Below the pieces are notes generated by a model. It was not told where the DNA came from and searched no databases. It was given only the letters and a program-made list of their open reading frames with translations. Shown here in pieces: positions 21,726 through 33,342 of a DNA stretch of 64,000 nucleotides. Position 1 is the stretch's first letter, and each line of letters begins with the position of its first letter. The position numbers were made by a program, and so were the translations under genes. The DNA is from Blastomyces gilchristii SLH14081 (taxonomy: Eukaryota > Ascomycota > Eurotiomycetes > Onygenales > Ajellomycetaceae). The stretch is from NCBI RefSeq assembly GCF_000003855.2, contig NW_003101680.1:3725753-3789752 (forward strand), in the 5' to 3' direction.

Positions 21726-24028
21726 TTCCCTGATACCTGTGGGCTGCAGAGGGCATATATTAATGGATACAGGAGGCCTCGACTGCGTTGGCAGCGGCAA
21801 GGAGAATGTTGAACCATAGCCGCCACGGTCCATTTCCGGTGCACTGCCAAATAACATCTCCGAGGATGGACCCTCGAAGGAAACCCATGCGAGAGTCGGC
21901 GACTCTTTCGCACCCCACCTTGAGCCAGACACAAGCGGCCCCCATATCCTGCTACATCGTGAGGCTATGGAAGGGCATCTTGAATTTCTCCTGTGGGCAC
22001 CCATATGGCAGTCGGAGGATGACATTGCGAAGGTCCATCCGGATCAGCTCAAGTGATACAAGGAGAGGTTGGATGTCGGCCCTGCAAGAAGGGCCTCTCA
22101 GGCGAGAAAGCGAGCACGGTCCCCTTTTTCAGAGCCTAGGAGATCATCACATCAGAAAAAGCCGCGGAAGTGCTAAATATAGGTTCAGTCAAATGAGAGT
22201 CAGCAAATTACTTTTGTTTAATTGTTGTCTTGTCTTGTATGCTTGTCTTGCCGGTATATCTGGCTAACTTGAGGTTAGAGGATCTGGAATGTGAGGCCAT
22301 GTATTTATCCAGATTGTATTGTCAAGTGATTAGAATCTGCCCAGCCAACACTGAACACTATGTATATGATAGTCATTTTGGATTACATCAAGTACAAAAA
22401 TTCTAGCAGAGCACTGGTGACCCGATTCGGTCACTAGTCAAATGTTAAACCCCTTTCCGGACTATCCCACACCAGTACATCTGCAACTGAAGCAGTCCAA
22501 ATACAACAATCCTCCAGAGACAAGATCACATACCGGAGGGCGGGATTTCGGCGCGTCGACGCGTTGTTGATGGAAGATATTGTGTTCTTGACGATAGGTT
22601 CTATGCTGTTGATGGTGTTTGGTTGCCTCCTCATGGTCACCATGACAGTTGATCTATCGCGCTTGTGTTCTGCTCAAATAGGGTTTGCGCAGGCCTGGGA
22701 TATATGGAGTGACAAGCAAATGCCACCTCATTCCTGGTGTTACCGGCGAAGACGGGTTAAAGGTGAAAGAATAATGTAAGATTTTAGATAAAGTTATTCG
22801 AGATATCAATGCTGCTAAGACGAAGTGCGGTAAAGAACAAAAGAATTCCAAGGGCTGGAAAAGTGAGCGGTTATCAGTGCGAAGAGAGTTCTATCGCCTG
22901 TAGGGGATAAAAGGGGAAGTTGGGAGGGAGGAAAAGAGAGGTCAAAGGGGTGTTCATAACATTCATCAAGTGAAGATATGTGCCGCTTGTGTTGCCTTCT
23001 TGTCAAGTTTGACCTTCTAAAATTGGATTCGCCAAGCTTACAGCAAAGAAAGGAAATTTGATCCACTTCTCATGGTGCATTGTGGGCGCATCGTGGCCCT
23101 TGTAATTTGATGGTGGTGTCAAACCTATGCGCAGTAGTCTTCACACTTCTACAATGAGGAATAGAATATATACATAGCAAGTGAGGAAAGATGCCTCATA
23201 TCATTTGTACAGAAGAGCAACAATGGAGTATCATTAGCCATTTATCAAATACAAAGATGAGATGAAACAAGTATAATCAATACAGGAACATGCTGCTGCT
23301 AGAATGTAAACCACATCTTTGATGACGCCCTGTAGGCTCCCGATCTCTATATGTATATGTGAAAATGTCTGGCTGAGGGTTGGAATTGCTATCTCCCTTG
23401 CTCAAATTCAAGCCTCCTTTCGGCATCTTGACAACACTGCTGTTCTCGAGTGTAGGATTGTTGTAAGTTCAAAACCTGAGTTGTAGTTTCATTTCCATGA
23501 TTCATTTTTGTGTGGAAAATACAGCGGTACATCGCTATGTCATGGCAGTTGCGAAATATTCCATCCCAACGGGTGAAGAAAAATCTCAAAGTTCTTATCG
23601 CTGTATTTGTTCCTGGTACTTGACCTAGATTCACTTGATTCATTCAAGCTGGTCTTTGATTTTGTCCGGCGGAGGGAAGAGGTCCCATGCGTTAGGTAGC
23701 GGCTACCCGTTACTAAACATAAAGACACTGCGCACACCTGCTCTAGCTTCCCGTGCCCGTCCCTAATTCAAGTTGTCAGGGATTCCGCAAAGTCAGAGCC
23801 TTCGGGATTCCACACCTGACTAAATCCTCACACGATTTCCTCCGCGATGAGAAGTCGTCCGCAGATATGGGTGCCGAACACTTAACTCCTTCAATCTTGC
23901 ATCTGAAAGCCTCACTGCCCATGCCGCATAGCCTTTCTGTATCTGCCGTCGCAGAGGCCCACCTTCGAGGAAGTCACAGGTGAAAAGTGGAGGTCCCAAT
24001 TGTATGTTGAGAAGGGTTGATAGTTTGC
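21726..24028. other. Unassigned region between the pseudogene and the kinase-like gene
   Basis: About 2.3 kb with normal base composition but no recognisable gene. An open plus-strand frame from about 21,863 to 22,173 carries one TGA and ends in a Lys/Arg/Ser-rich tail; it resembles nothing I can name. Other short frames on both strands (for example minus 23,643-23,389) look like chance. It may hold older mobile-element remnants. Confidence 0.4.
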
Positions 24029-24799
24029 CTAGTAGTATTTTGTGTTGGGAGGAAGACCCTGGTTTTGATCGTCTTGCTAATAACCTTGTTAGATTCTCTT
24101 CTGTACGGTAGCAAGATTTAACTAACCAAAAGCTCCCCAAAGCTTGCAACAAGCGCATCCTCATAATCGCAGTATTTTAATTCTTGGCAACCCATTGATT
24201 CACGATGAGGAAACGTTGTTGCGACGTCAAAATCTATCCATACCACCCTTTCCGGGGTACTGGGAACAATTAGGATGTTTTTGGGATAGATATCATTGTG
24301 GTGGATTAGGGCGCTATGAATCGCTTTCATGCCGATCATCGCCTTACGGAAGCGATGAGTTGAGTAATTTACGCAGTTCAGTGCTTCTGCGCCGGATAAA
24401 TATTCAAGCAAAATCGCCTTCGGTCTGTATCTGTCGTTGGCGAAAGCATTAAGCTGTGGAGCTCGGATTTCAAGTCGGTCGATATAACCATAGTAGCGGG
24501 GTACAAAGCCACGCTCACATACACCAAAGGCATGAAGGTTTCTGTAAGCATTCAATTCGCATCGAAAACGATTGAGGTCACGGCCTTTCTTCGTAAATCC
24601 TGGGTCACCATTGTCATGAAACTGCGAAGTCAGCGTTATTCTGGAGAAGGATATTAGAACTTACAAGTTTCATTGCATATCGGTTGCCATGAAGCTCTAT
24701 CTCAAACACTGAAGAAGCCTGTGAACGAGAGATTTCCCTCCAGATATGTATGGAATCAGGGTCGGGGCGTAGTAAGTCGGTCGGATACCTCGAGCTCAT
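24029..24799 (-). CDS. Small protein kinase-like fold protein
   Basis: Three exons fit GT-AG sites in phase 0: 24799-24665, 24621-24127 and 24076-24029, giving 225 residues and the family-typical ending GLPPNTKYY. The N-lobe holds the YAMKL lysine strand (Lys44) and FHDNGDPGFTKKGRDLNRF; then ELNAYRNLHAFGVCERGFVP, RYYGYI and the hinge-like ILLEYL. The catalytic loop reads IHHNDIYPKNIL (HND with the downstream Asn) and the metal motif WIDFDVA (DFD). It is a short member of a lineage-expanded fungal kinase-like family; substrate unknown. The reading frame is intact although it sits only about 450 bp from the mutated transposon nest. Whether it is expressed cannot be told. Confidence 0.8.
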
Positions 24800-25262
24800 C
24801 GTGACGGTCAGCGTGCGAGGTGGGAAATATCGAGGCTGGGCCAAAGTTTGGAAGAGGCTATCTCCTAGGGCTGGGAGCCTTCAAACTGGAGCTGGTACCA
24901 GCTTGTCGTCGAACTCGTCCCAGACCTGTTTCCAGTAGAAGTTCTACTAACTTGGTCGGGGAGACACGTGATTTGGATCTGACTAAGCCCTGTTTTATCC
25001 CACCAGGTTGAAAATTAATCTCTTTATATTCTATATGAATTTATCTATTCATTTAATTGATTATGAATCAGTTATACATGCTTTTTGATTGATTGATGAG
25101 CTGAATGAATGAATGAATGAGTGAATTGAAAGATTGAAAGTCAATTACCAACTGATTATTACTGTATTGTGCGAGGTCAGGGTCATGATTATGTAATGAG
25201 GTCAAGTGGCGCACTTAGCAAGGTCAAGTTTTCTGCTTCCTGCACATGGCAGCAGCACTGAG
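24800..25262. other. Boundary region left of the copia element
   Basis: About 460 bp from the kinase-like start to the copia target duplication. The left half has normal composition; from about 25,010 it becomes AT-rich with short GAAT/TGAATGAA repeats. No gene was seen. Confidence 0.5.
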
Positions 25263-25267
25263 AGAGC
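25263..25267. repeat. Target-site duplication AGAGC, left copy (copia)
   Basis: AGAGC directly abuts the left LTR and is repeated at 44,070-44,074 directly after the right LTR. Five bp is the usual size for copia integration. Confidence 0.75.
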
Positions 25268-25369
25268 TCTTGGAGGAATAACGTTGTTATGTTTTTAATC
25301 TAACTACGCGAGTTACACTAAATAGGTTGGGGTGGCACGTGACTAGGGTAGGTGTAGTAATCACCAACA
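25268..25369 (-). repeat. Copia 3' LTR
   Basis: Aligns along its whole length with 43,969-44,069. On the minus strand it begins TGTTGGTGATTACTACACC. It keeps CpG and GG sites that are mutated in the right copy. The adjacent ~100 bp of internal sequence (to about 25,480) is also unmutated. Confidence 0.82.
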
Positions 25370-25479
25370 CCCCCCCTTGCTACGCCGTGGTCTATAAGCC
25401 GCCACCCGGGGCCTCTCTCATCCCCAAATCTTTCAAAAATGCAATAATAATTAATTACATGAATCAGACCCTGATTTCC

Positions 25480-25860
25480 TCATTAGGAAAGGCGTCTGTA
25501 TGGCAATAACTGTAAAAATCAAGAAATACATGCAAAATCCATTGATTCACTGTATTATTATTACCATTCAATCATTCCTTTCTGATCTCTTTTCAACCAA
25601 TTCTTTTGACAAAATCTTCAAATGCAGGCTTCATCAGTGACTTGATAAGACTGTCAGCTATATTCACTGTAGAATCAACATGTTTCATCATGATTTCCTC
25701 TTTTTCAACCAAATTGTGAAGAATATGATATCTAATCTTGATATGATATAATCTTTATATTAAGAATTCTCCCTTTGCTAGATCAATTGCTCCCTTATTA
25801 TCAACTTATAGATGTGAGCATATTTTCACTTTTTCATTATTTATCAACTCAGTATCATAT
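25480..25860 (-). pseudogene. Copia RNase H C-terminal fragment
   Basis: Minus-strand translation shows VDNKGAIDLAKG, then an IKIRYHILHNLV stretch and a NIADSLIKSL stretch, matching the copia RNase H end (DN-AI-LA; H-I-I-YH; AD-TK-L). Stops interrupt the frame. The rest of the domain lies beyond the LINE insertion, from 33,343. Confidence 0.8.
25846..25860. repeat. LINE target-site duplication, left copy
   Basis: The 15-bp word AACTCAGTATCATAT is repeated at 33,343-33,357. The two copies bracket the LINE insertion, and copia coding resumes after the second one (the first AA could belong to the LINE tail). Confidence 0.9.
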
Positions 25861-26385
25861 TCTTTCGCTCCACCACGAACTCGCTCGATTTTTCGAATAA
25901 GAACCCGCCGATAGATCCATCGAAAAGCCCTCGATCATACGAGCATTTTGACCCCATCGCCGACCGCATACCCCGTGTGGTGGTGGAGTTATCCAGCCAA
26001 ATGTGAACCAGATGTCGTTCGGAACTCCTGCGTGGGATTATCCCCCATTCTCCCCTACCACACCACAACCCCGGGCCAAATTGCCATACAAATTGTAAGG
26101 TGAAGAGACCTAGCCGTATGCACCAATCTTCTCAATTTTGGAAGATCCCCAATCTGTAGTTGTGGAGATATCTGAGAAGCGACCTCCGCGAAAACCCTGT
26201 CCATCTTTGATGTTCCAAAACACCAACGCCAAGTCCCACCCTTGTACCGCCCTTCCCAATCTGGCCCATCCCCGGCAGAAAAATACAAAAAGATACCTCA
26301 GTGATAATATCAAGCACATAATCAATGAACAACAAGTCAACAGCACACCAACAACTATAAAATCAGTATACCCCAAGGTCTGACT
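25861..26385. other. Unmutated passenger sequence at the 5' edge of the LINE insertion
   Basis: About 525 bp of normal composition, with many CpG and CC/GG steps, lies between the left target duplication and the AT-rich LINE body. It belongs to neither copia (which is complete without it) nor the LINE coding region. Open frames exist on both strands but none is recognised with confidence; a plus-strand stretch reading HFDPIADRIPRVVVELS is reminiscent of a common fungal hypothetical family. Likely explanations are template switching to a host transcript during reverse transcription, or 5' transduction. Confidence 0.6.
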
Positions 26386-27239
26386 GAGCCTTTGATCCCT
26401 GCACAGTGAGATATATTAAATCTAGTTTTAATATCTCAATATTCAATAGATTCTGCAAGGGATTGAGAACAGCAACACTAGATTTCTATTAAATTTAAGA
26501 ATTAACTCTATATTGATATAATCATTGACAAAGTCTTCTATTTTAAGATATAAATAACCAGTTTCTCTACATCTCACTGACAATATTTATATTATTATAT
26601 AGAAACAGACTTATATTCTCTATAATATCAAGACTCTGAAGAGGAAAAGTCTTGATAGAGAGTATACAGTAGTGCATATCTTAGCAGTTTCTATCTCATT
26701 CTTCTGCAGCAGTTAATGCAAAAAAAAAAAAAGATCTTAGAAATAGTTTTTTACTTCTCTTGAAAAAGTAAGATGTTTTTCTCTGAGTTTTATACAATAT
26801 TCTTATAAAGAATTAAAAACAGAGTTGTTTTCTGTTATAATTTCATATTCTTTTAAGTAAGAATTACTTTTTCAGTAGCTGAAGAGCTTTCATTAATACT
26901 TAATTCTTTTTTACACTCTTTATTAACTGATTTGAGTTGCACACTTGTTGTGTGAGAAGAATTGAATAATTTAGAATAAAATTAAATAGTTTTAATCAAT
27001 TTCTCTGCAAAAAATTGATTTATTTTTTATCAGTTTTTCTCTCAAAAACTGTTATATCATCTGATTTACTATCAATTGATATCATACTTTTTCTCACTGT
27101 ATCTCAAGAAAGAGATTGTAAAGATTTTATTAATTTATCTTAAAAATCAATTTTAGTTTATTAAATTCTCTTCAAAAATCTAACCTAGTTACTGAACTAG
27201 TATGAAAAAAATCAGGTGTTTATACACAAAAGTCTGCTA

Positions 27240-27390
27240 GTCTTCTTTTGAAATAGTCTGACCAACTTTTCAATTGAAAACAGGCTTAGAAATCTCTTAA
27301 TTGAAACAGTCTGATCAACTTTTCAATTCAAAAGAGTTTAATAAATATCTCAATTGAATTAGTCTGATCAACTTTTCATTGAGTAAGAAT
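27240..27390 (+). repeat. Tandem ~65-bp repeats in the LINE leader
   Basis: Three imperfect copies of a unit containing AGTCTGATCAACTTTTCA with AATTGAA motifs occur just upstream of ORF1. Tandem monomers in a LINE leader often carry promoter activity; that role is inferred here. Confidence 0.65.
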
Positions 27391-27391
27391 A

Positions 27392-28740
27392 ATGAGTTCA
27401 AAAGTACACTCAGTTGATGTGGAAAAAGATGCTTTCTCAAATACTATTTCTGAGATTGAAATTCTGAAGAGAAGAAAGAAAGAAGAAATAGAGAAACAAC
27501 AAGTTCTTGAAATACAGAAACTTGAAAAAGTAAGTAAAATTCTTAGAAAGCAGTGTCTGAGTGAGATGAATGAAGAAGTTCTGTTAATTCTTCATGCTCA
27601 GGCTAGACAATTACAGAAAGTGATCAAGTTCAAACTTGGAATTTCAAACACAGTTTAAAAAACTTTGAAAATTTCTAATACAATCACTGACTCTTCAGTT
27701 TGCTCTTCTTTCTTTTCTACTTCTTCTTCTTATTCTTCTTTAAATTAGAAGAAAACATATGCTTAAGCAGCTGAATCTGCTGTCTCTAAATCTGCTATCT
27801 CTAAATTTGCTATCTCAAAATCTGCTTAAAATTCTGAGAAAACTGAGAAGAATACTGCTCATACTTCTAGTGATAGAAGAGTGAAGAAAAAAATATAAAA
27901 AGAGAAAAATCTTCAAATCTTCAGAAATAGAAGACTTATTCTCAAAGTCTCAAATCAGAATATATTGCAGAAAAATAAGCTAAACTCAAACCTCATTTTC
28001 AGAATTAGAAATGAAATCAATCAACAGTTCTTTTCTCAGTTCATGACTGATATTGAAGTTCAAAAATCAGTTATAGCTTCAATTGAGTCATTCTTCTTTT
28101 AAAACTTCATCATTCTGACTACAATGCCTGAATTCAGTGCTGAATTCCTTATTCAGAATGAGAATCTCTGAAAATTAGCAGTAGAATCTTTGTTAAACAC
28201 AATAATTCTATCTAAGAGAGATGAAAAGTGAGACAAATTCATTCTTCATAATATTCCAGTTGAAATTTTTAACTGTGAAGAAGAAATGCTACTTCTCAAA
28301 AATGAATTAGAAGAATACAACTCTATTCAACTGAGAAAGAAGCCTGTATGACTAAATTCAATTGAGTTCAGATAAAGTAGAAGAAATGTCTCTGTTCTAG
28401 TATATACAAAGACAATGAAACAGTCAAAGATCTCTGAAGTAAGAGTAGTAGGTTTGAAAATAAGAGTTCATGAATACAAAGACTTAAGAATGAATCTCAA
28501 AGCTCAAACACAGTGTTCAAACTGTCAAAGATATGAACACTTTGCAATCTCCTGTTTCAGAGACTTAAAATGTGCATTCTGTGCCAGAGATCATAAAACT
28601 AGTGAGCATAAATATAAAACATGCTTAAAAAGAGATGAAATATGTCAACACACTCTGCTTAAATGCTCTAATTACAAAGAAAAATATGCATCTAGCTCAA
28701 AAGAATGTATATTTACTTCAAGAACTCAAAAGAACTGAAG
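27392..28740 (+). pseudogene. LINE copy 1 ORF1 relic (zinc-knuckle nucleic-acid-binding protein)
   Basis: Starts MSSKVHSVDVEKDAF followed by a charged coiled-coil-like segment, and ends with cysteine knuckles: CSNCQRYEHFAISC (28,519-28,560), then CAFCARDHKTSEHKYKTC and CQHTLLKCSNYKEKY. This arrangement is typical of Tad1-clade ORF1. Several stops interrupt the middle. Confidence 0.8.
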
Positions 28741-29149
28741 AAAAGATGAAGCTCAGAGTAAACCTAGAACTGAAGAGAATAGTCAAGTCAGTAAACTCAT
28801 AACTATAAGCTTAAAAAGAAGAAACTCTTAACTGTCTAAGTCTTCAAACTTCAATTCTTCAGCTAAATGTAAACAGAATTTGAATTCTCAAACTTCTGTT
28901 AAGATTAGAGAATTGAGAAATAACTCTGATAATAAACTAGATATAATGTAAGCAGTTGAGATTTCTACTTTTCAGAACAGTTATAATCTACTATCTGATG
29001 ATAGTGATTAGATTCTACTCTACTCTCTTTTAGTATGAATATACAATAAAAACAACAAAAAAAGTTTAAAAACTCTTCAAAAATCACATTTATTTAAAAT
29101 AATGTGAATAGAAACTCAAATTGTATTTATTCTTATCTTCAAATTGCAT

Positions 29150-32100
29150 TTGAATAAAAAGTTGATTTTATACTGCTTCAGAAGCCGAATTTTGATACTG
29201 AGTAAAAATATGTTATTTCTCATTCAAGCTACTACTGCTTTTTACCTCAAAAGTCTGAGATAAAGTCAAGAGTAGTGATCTATGAAAGAAAGAGATCAAG
29301 ATATTAATTTAATCTAAGATTTAATATTATGTCTGACCCTGATATTCTGGTGAGTGATATTATAGATAAAGAAAATGAGTTTGATACTATACAGCTTATA
29401 AATATCTATAATGAAAAGTCATTGAAGAAATATAATAATATCTGAATAATTGATAAAGAATTTCTGAACATAACTTCATCAAGAAACTCTATAATTGCAG
29501 GAGACTTCAATGCACATCATCTCTGATGAAATTCAGAATACAAGAGAGCAGTGAGAGCTGATAATCTGATTGAATGAATCTTTGAGCATTCAATAGATTT
29601 GGTTAATAAGTCTGATCAACAAACATTCTTTAGAAAAGACATGAAACAGAAGTCTATTATAGATCTAATCTTCATATCACAAAATCTAATGAAAAGAAGA
29701 CTTATAAACTGGTTTATTAATTCAAATGAGACATCAGGATCAGGTCATGAGATTATTCAATTTGATATTGAACTGAGTGAAAAATAAATGAGTGAAAATC
29801 CTCTTCTCTCTAATCAGTATAACTTTGAAAAAGGTGATTGAAAAGCAGTTGAAGAAAGCATAAAACTGTTAAAATCTGAAAGACAGAATAAGCTATATTG
29901 AAATTCTGGTTAAGATATCTCAAATGAAATGCTTAAGAATAGAGTGAAGCTTATTACATCTATTATTCTAACAAGTGTTAGAGATAATATTTCAAAGAGA
30001 AAATCTTCTGAGTATTCAAAACCTTGATGAAATGAGAATATCTTATCTAAAAGGAAAGAATTAGCTACTGCTAGAAGAAATTGAAAGAATGATATAATAT
30101 CTGATAAAGAGTTCAAAGCTGTCAGAAATGAATATTTTTCAGATATTAAAAGAGCTAAAACAGACTGCTGAAATAAATTTCTTGAAGAAGTATAAGAGAA
30201 GAAAGTTTTTAAAGCTTTTAACTATACTAAAACAAGAAGTGTAGCAAAACTTCCAGTCTTAGAATATGAGTTTCAGAATGAATCATATACAGCAAACTCT
30301 TTTGAGAAAAAATGTCAAGTCTTCATGAGAATTCTCTTTCAGAACTCACCAGATTCAGATTCAGATTCAGAGAAAGAGAATATATCACTTCTCAACTATA
30401 TCAATGAAAATGACTGGGAATGACCTGATCTTACATAAGATGAATTAGAGTCAGCTATCTTCTCAAGTTCTGTTAAAACTGCTGCAGGTCCTGATTCAAT
30501 TAATCACTTGATTATTCAGAATACATATTCCTACTTAAAGAATGAATATTTTGAGCTCTTTTTCAATCTCTTGAAAAATGAATATCATTCTGAATGCTGA
30601 AGAGAAGTCACTGAAGTGATTCTTGCAAAACCTAATAGAAAAACTTCAATTTCTAAGTCATATAGAGTAATATCTCTATTGAACTGTCTAGAAAAGGTTT
30701 TAGAAAAGATAATAGCTACTTAACTATCTTTTATAAGCTCTATAGATGATTCTCTTTTATTCAGTGAATAAATGAGAGATAGAAAACAGTGTTCTGCAAT
30801 TGACACTGTTCTCTCAGTTGTTCATGATATTCAAATAGCAAAGCATGAGGATCTGGTCTCAACTGCAGTTTTTATTGATATAAAAGAAGCATTTGATCAT
30901 GTTTCAAAGTCAAAGTTAATTCAGATATTGAAGATATTAAAACTGTCACTTTCTCTAATAAAATGAGTTAACTGTTTTATATCTAAAAGAAGTATATAAC
31001 TCTTCTTTAATGAAATGAAATAAGACAAGACTGAGATAAAAATAGAAGTATCACAGAGATCTTCAATCTCACTCATTTTATTTGCAATATACACTGCATA
31101 TCTATTTAAAAATAGAAATATGAGAATAGTGTGATCTCTGAGTTATATGAATGATATTGGTCTAGTCTACAGCTCAAAAACTATCAAAGAGAATTTGAAA
31201 ATAATTGAAGAAGCTGCAAAGGAAATCTTTGTTAGAGTAGATATCAATCAAATTCAATTTAATATGAATAAAACTGAGTTAATTCACTTCTTTTCAAGAT
31301 TCAATGAGAAAGAACTATCTCTAACTCTTTTAAATAGAGAGATTAAACCCAGTGTAAATGTCAAATGATTAGAAGTATGATTAAACTTCAAGTTGAATTT
31401 TAAATATCACATTCAACAAAGAACTGTCAAGGCAGAAAGACTATTGAACAACATGATCAGACTATCAAATACAGAGAGAGGTCTATCCTTCCAGGCTATG
31501 AGACAGTTATATATAGCCTGTATTACATCAGTAGCTGATTATGAAGTTCAAGTTTGATGAAATAATTAAGGGAATTTCACTGAACTCTTTCAAAGTCTGT
31601 AAAACAGAGCCTTGACAAGAATTCTGAGAGTATTCAAATCATCTCCTATTAAAGCAATGGAAATTGAAGCTTCAATTCCTTCTCCTGCTATTAGATTTGA
31701 AAAGGCCTGTATGAACTATGCTCTGAGAGTTGTAAAAATGAGCTTAAATCATATAATCAGAGAAAGAGTCTCTGAACTGAATTGAAATAGATTTCTTGAT
31801 TGGAATGAAAATAATTCTTCAAAGAAAATGCCTTCTCAACTGTACAGACTATGCTCTCTGATTAAAAATTAATTTTCTTCTTTAAATGTTGAAAAAGTTG
31901 ATCATGAGAAGTTATCTTCCTGGAGAGAAAAGCTTGAATCTCTTATAGACTTATAAATAAGTGAACTATCAAAAGAGAAAGAATATGAACAGCATTTGAA
32001 GAGAATTTCTACAATCAATATAAAGAACTCTATTCTGATTTATTCAGATGGCTCAAAAAATGAGAACTTGAATAGATTAGATGCAGACATTGCTTATACT

Positions 32101-32967
32101 GAAGATAATATCAATTTTATCTCAGATTTCTGAAATCTAGGCTCTGAATGTGAAGTCTTTGATGCTGAACTATTTGCAATAGTGAAAGCTTTTAAACTCA
32201 TTGAAATAAAATCTCATAAAAGAGGAAATTATTTGAAAGAGGCATGAATATTCTCTGATAGTCAAGCTGCTTTAAAAAGACTTAGAAATAGTCAGATTCA
32301 TAATGATCAAATGAATCTTGAACTGATCTCAAACTCTATTTTGAAAATTCAAAAGAGAAGAACATCAAAGCTGATAATTCATCTGCACTGAGTTCCTGCT
32401 CATATGAATATTCATGACAATGAATTGGCTGATTCAGCTGCAAAAAAGGGTGCAGAATTAAGCAGATCTATTCAAAAAATTGTGTTCTGGTCTTTTATAA
32501 AGAGAAAAATAAAAGAATCTTGTTTAGACAAGTGGAATAAAAGCTGGCAGAAACAAAAGAAGAGTATACATTATTCAAGATTTGAAACAAAACCCAAGTG
32601 GAAATCTTGTTCAATTAAATGTAAAAAGAAAATATTCTCATCTATAATACAGCTGAAACTAGGACATGGCTATTTCAAATCTTATATACAAAGATTTGAT
32701 GATAGATTTGACTCAATAGAATGCTCATTCTGCAATACAAATGAGAATTCTGAGTATATTGTAATGCACTGTGCATTATACAATAGTCTCAGAGCCAGAT
32801 TGAAAGAGAAGTATGATCTAAATCAATTAAATATGAGATTCTTATTCTCAACTGAGGCAGGAATTAAATACTTAATAGACTTTCTATCAGAAACTCAAGC
32901 AGCTACAAGAAAATGGCTAAATTCAGAATTATCTGAATATGAAGAGAAGGAAATCAACCAGATATAG
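29150..32967 (+). pseudogene. LINE copy 1 ORF2 relic (endonuclease, RT, RNase H)
   Basis: One long frame with scattered stops, mostly TGA where Trp is expected. Endonuclease: IIAGDFNAHHL (~29,497) and IIDLIFIS. Reverse transcriptase: SVKTAAGPDSINHLII, SYRVISLLNCL, FIDIKEAFDHVSKSKL, and the catalytic motif reads YMNDIGL in this copy, so one Asp is lost; copy 2 keeps YVDD. RNase H: IYSDGSKNENLNR, EVFDAELFAIVKAF, IFSDSQAALKRL, and VPAHMNIHDNELADSAA. The C-terminal knuckle is CSFCNTNENSEYIVMHC. Confidence 0.9.
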
Positions 32968-33342
32968 TCTGTTAAAACAGCTATATACTATCTTTTAATA
33001 ATTTGTTTTATTACAGTCTTTCTTTATTTTATCTTTTCATTTCAATTTCTTTCTGTCTATCTATTTAATGTGTCTATCTTTAAGACTGTGTTCTCTTTTC
33101 CTTTGTCATGATATTGTCAAATGGTTTCAAAGTATGAGATGATGTTAAAACACTGCAATTTGTAAACAGTTTTTGTATTCTGAGCTGGAATTTTCTGATT
33201 TTGCATATCTGAAATTGATGAATGTATAATAGTTAACTTTACAGATATAGGAAAAACCCTGAGAACTAAAAGTTCTCAGGTAGATGTCATAGTCTCTGAC
33301 TGCATACATCTATAATTGAAGAATAATAATAATAATAATAAT

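Larger units (their letters stand above)
26386..33342 (+). mobile_element. Tad1-type non-LTR retrotransposon (LINE), copy 1, near full length
   Basis: Order: AT-rich leader with tandem repeats near 27,240-27,385, ORF1 with zinc knuckles, then ORF2 with endonuclease, reverse transcriptase, RNase H and a C-terminal CCHC, and a 3' tail (AAT)n at about 33,322-33,342. Three copies occur in the window (also 45,552-46,990 plus and 48,079-52,801 minus), all with the same tail. The frame carries many TGA stops at expected Trp positions. The 5' limit is approximate. Confidence 0.88.

Noticed and set aside
23440..23480. tRNA B-box-like word near 23,470
   Set aside because: No A-box at a proper distance and no cloverleaf could be drawn.
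32404..32967. 187-residue open frame as an independent gene
   Set aside because: It is the RNase H end and C-terminal knuckle region of LINE ORF2, present in two other copies.
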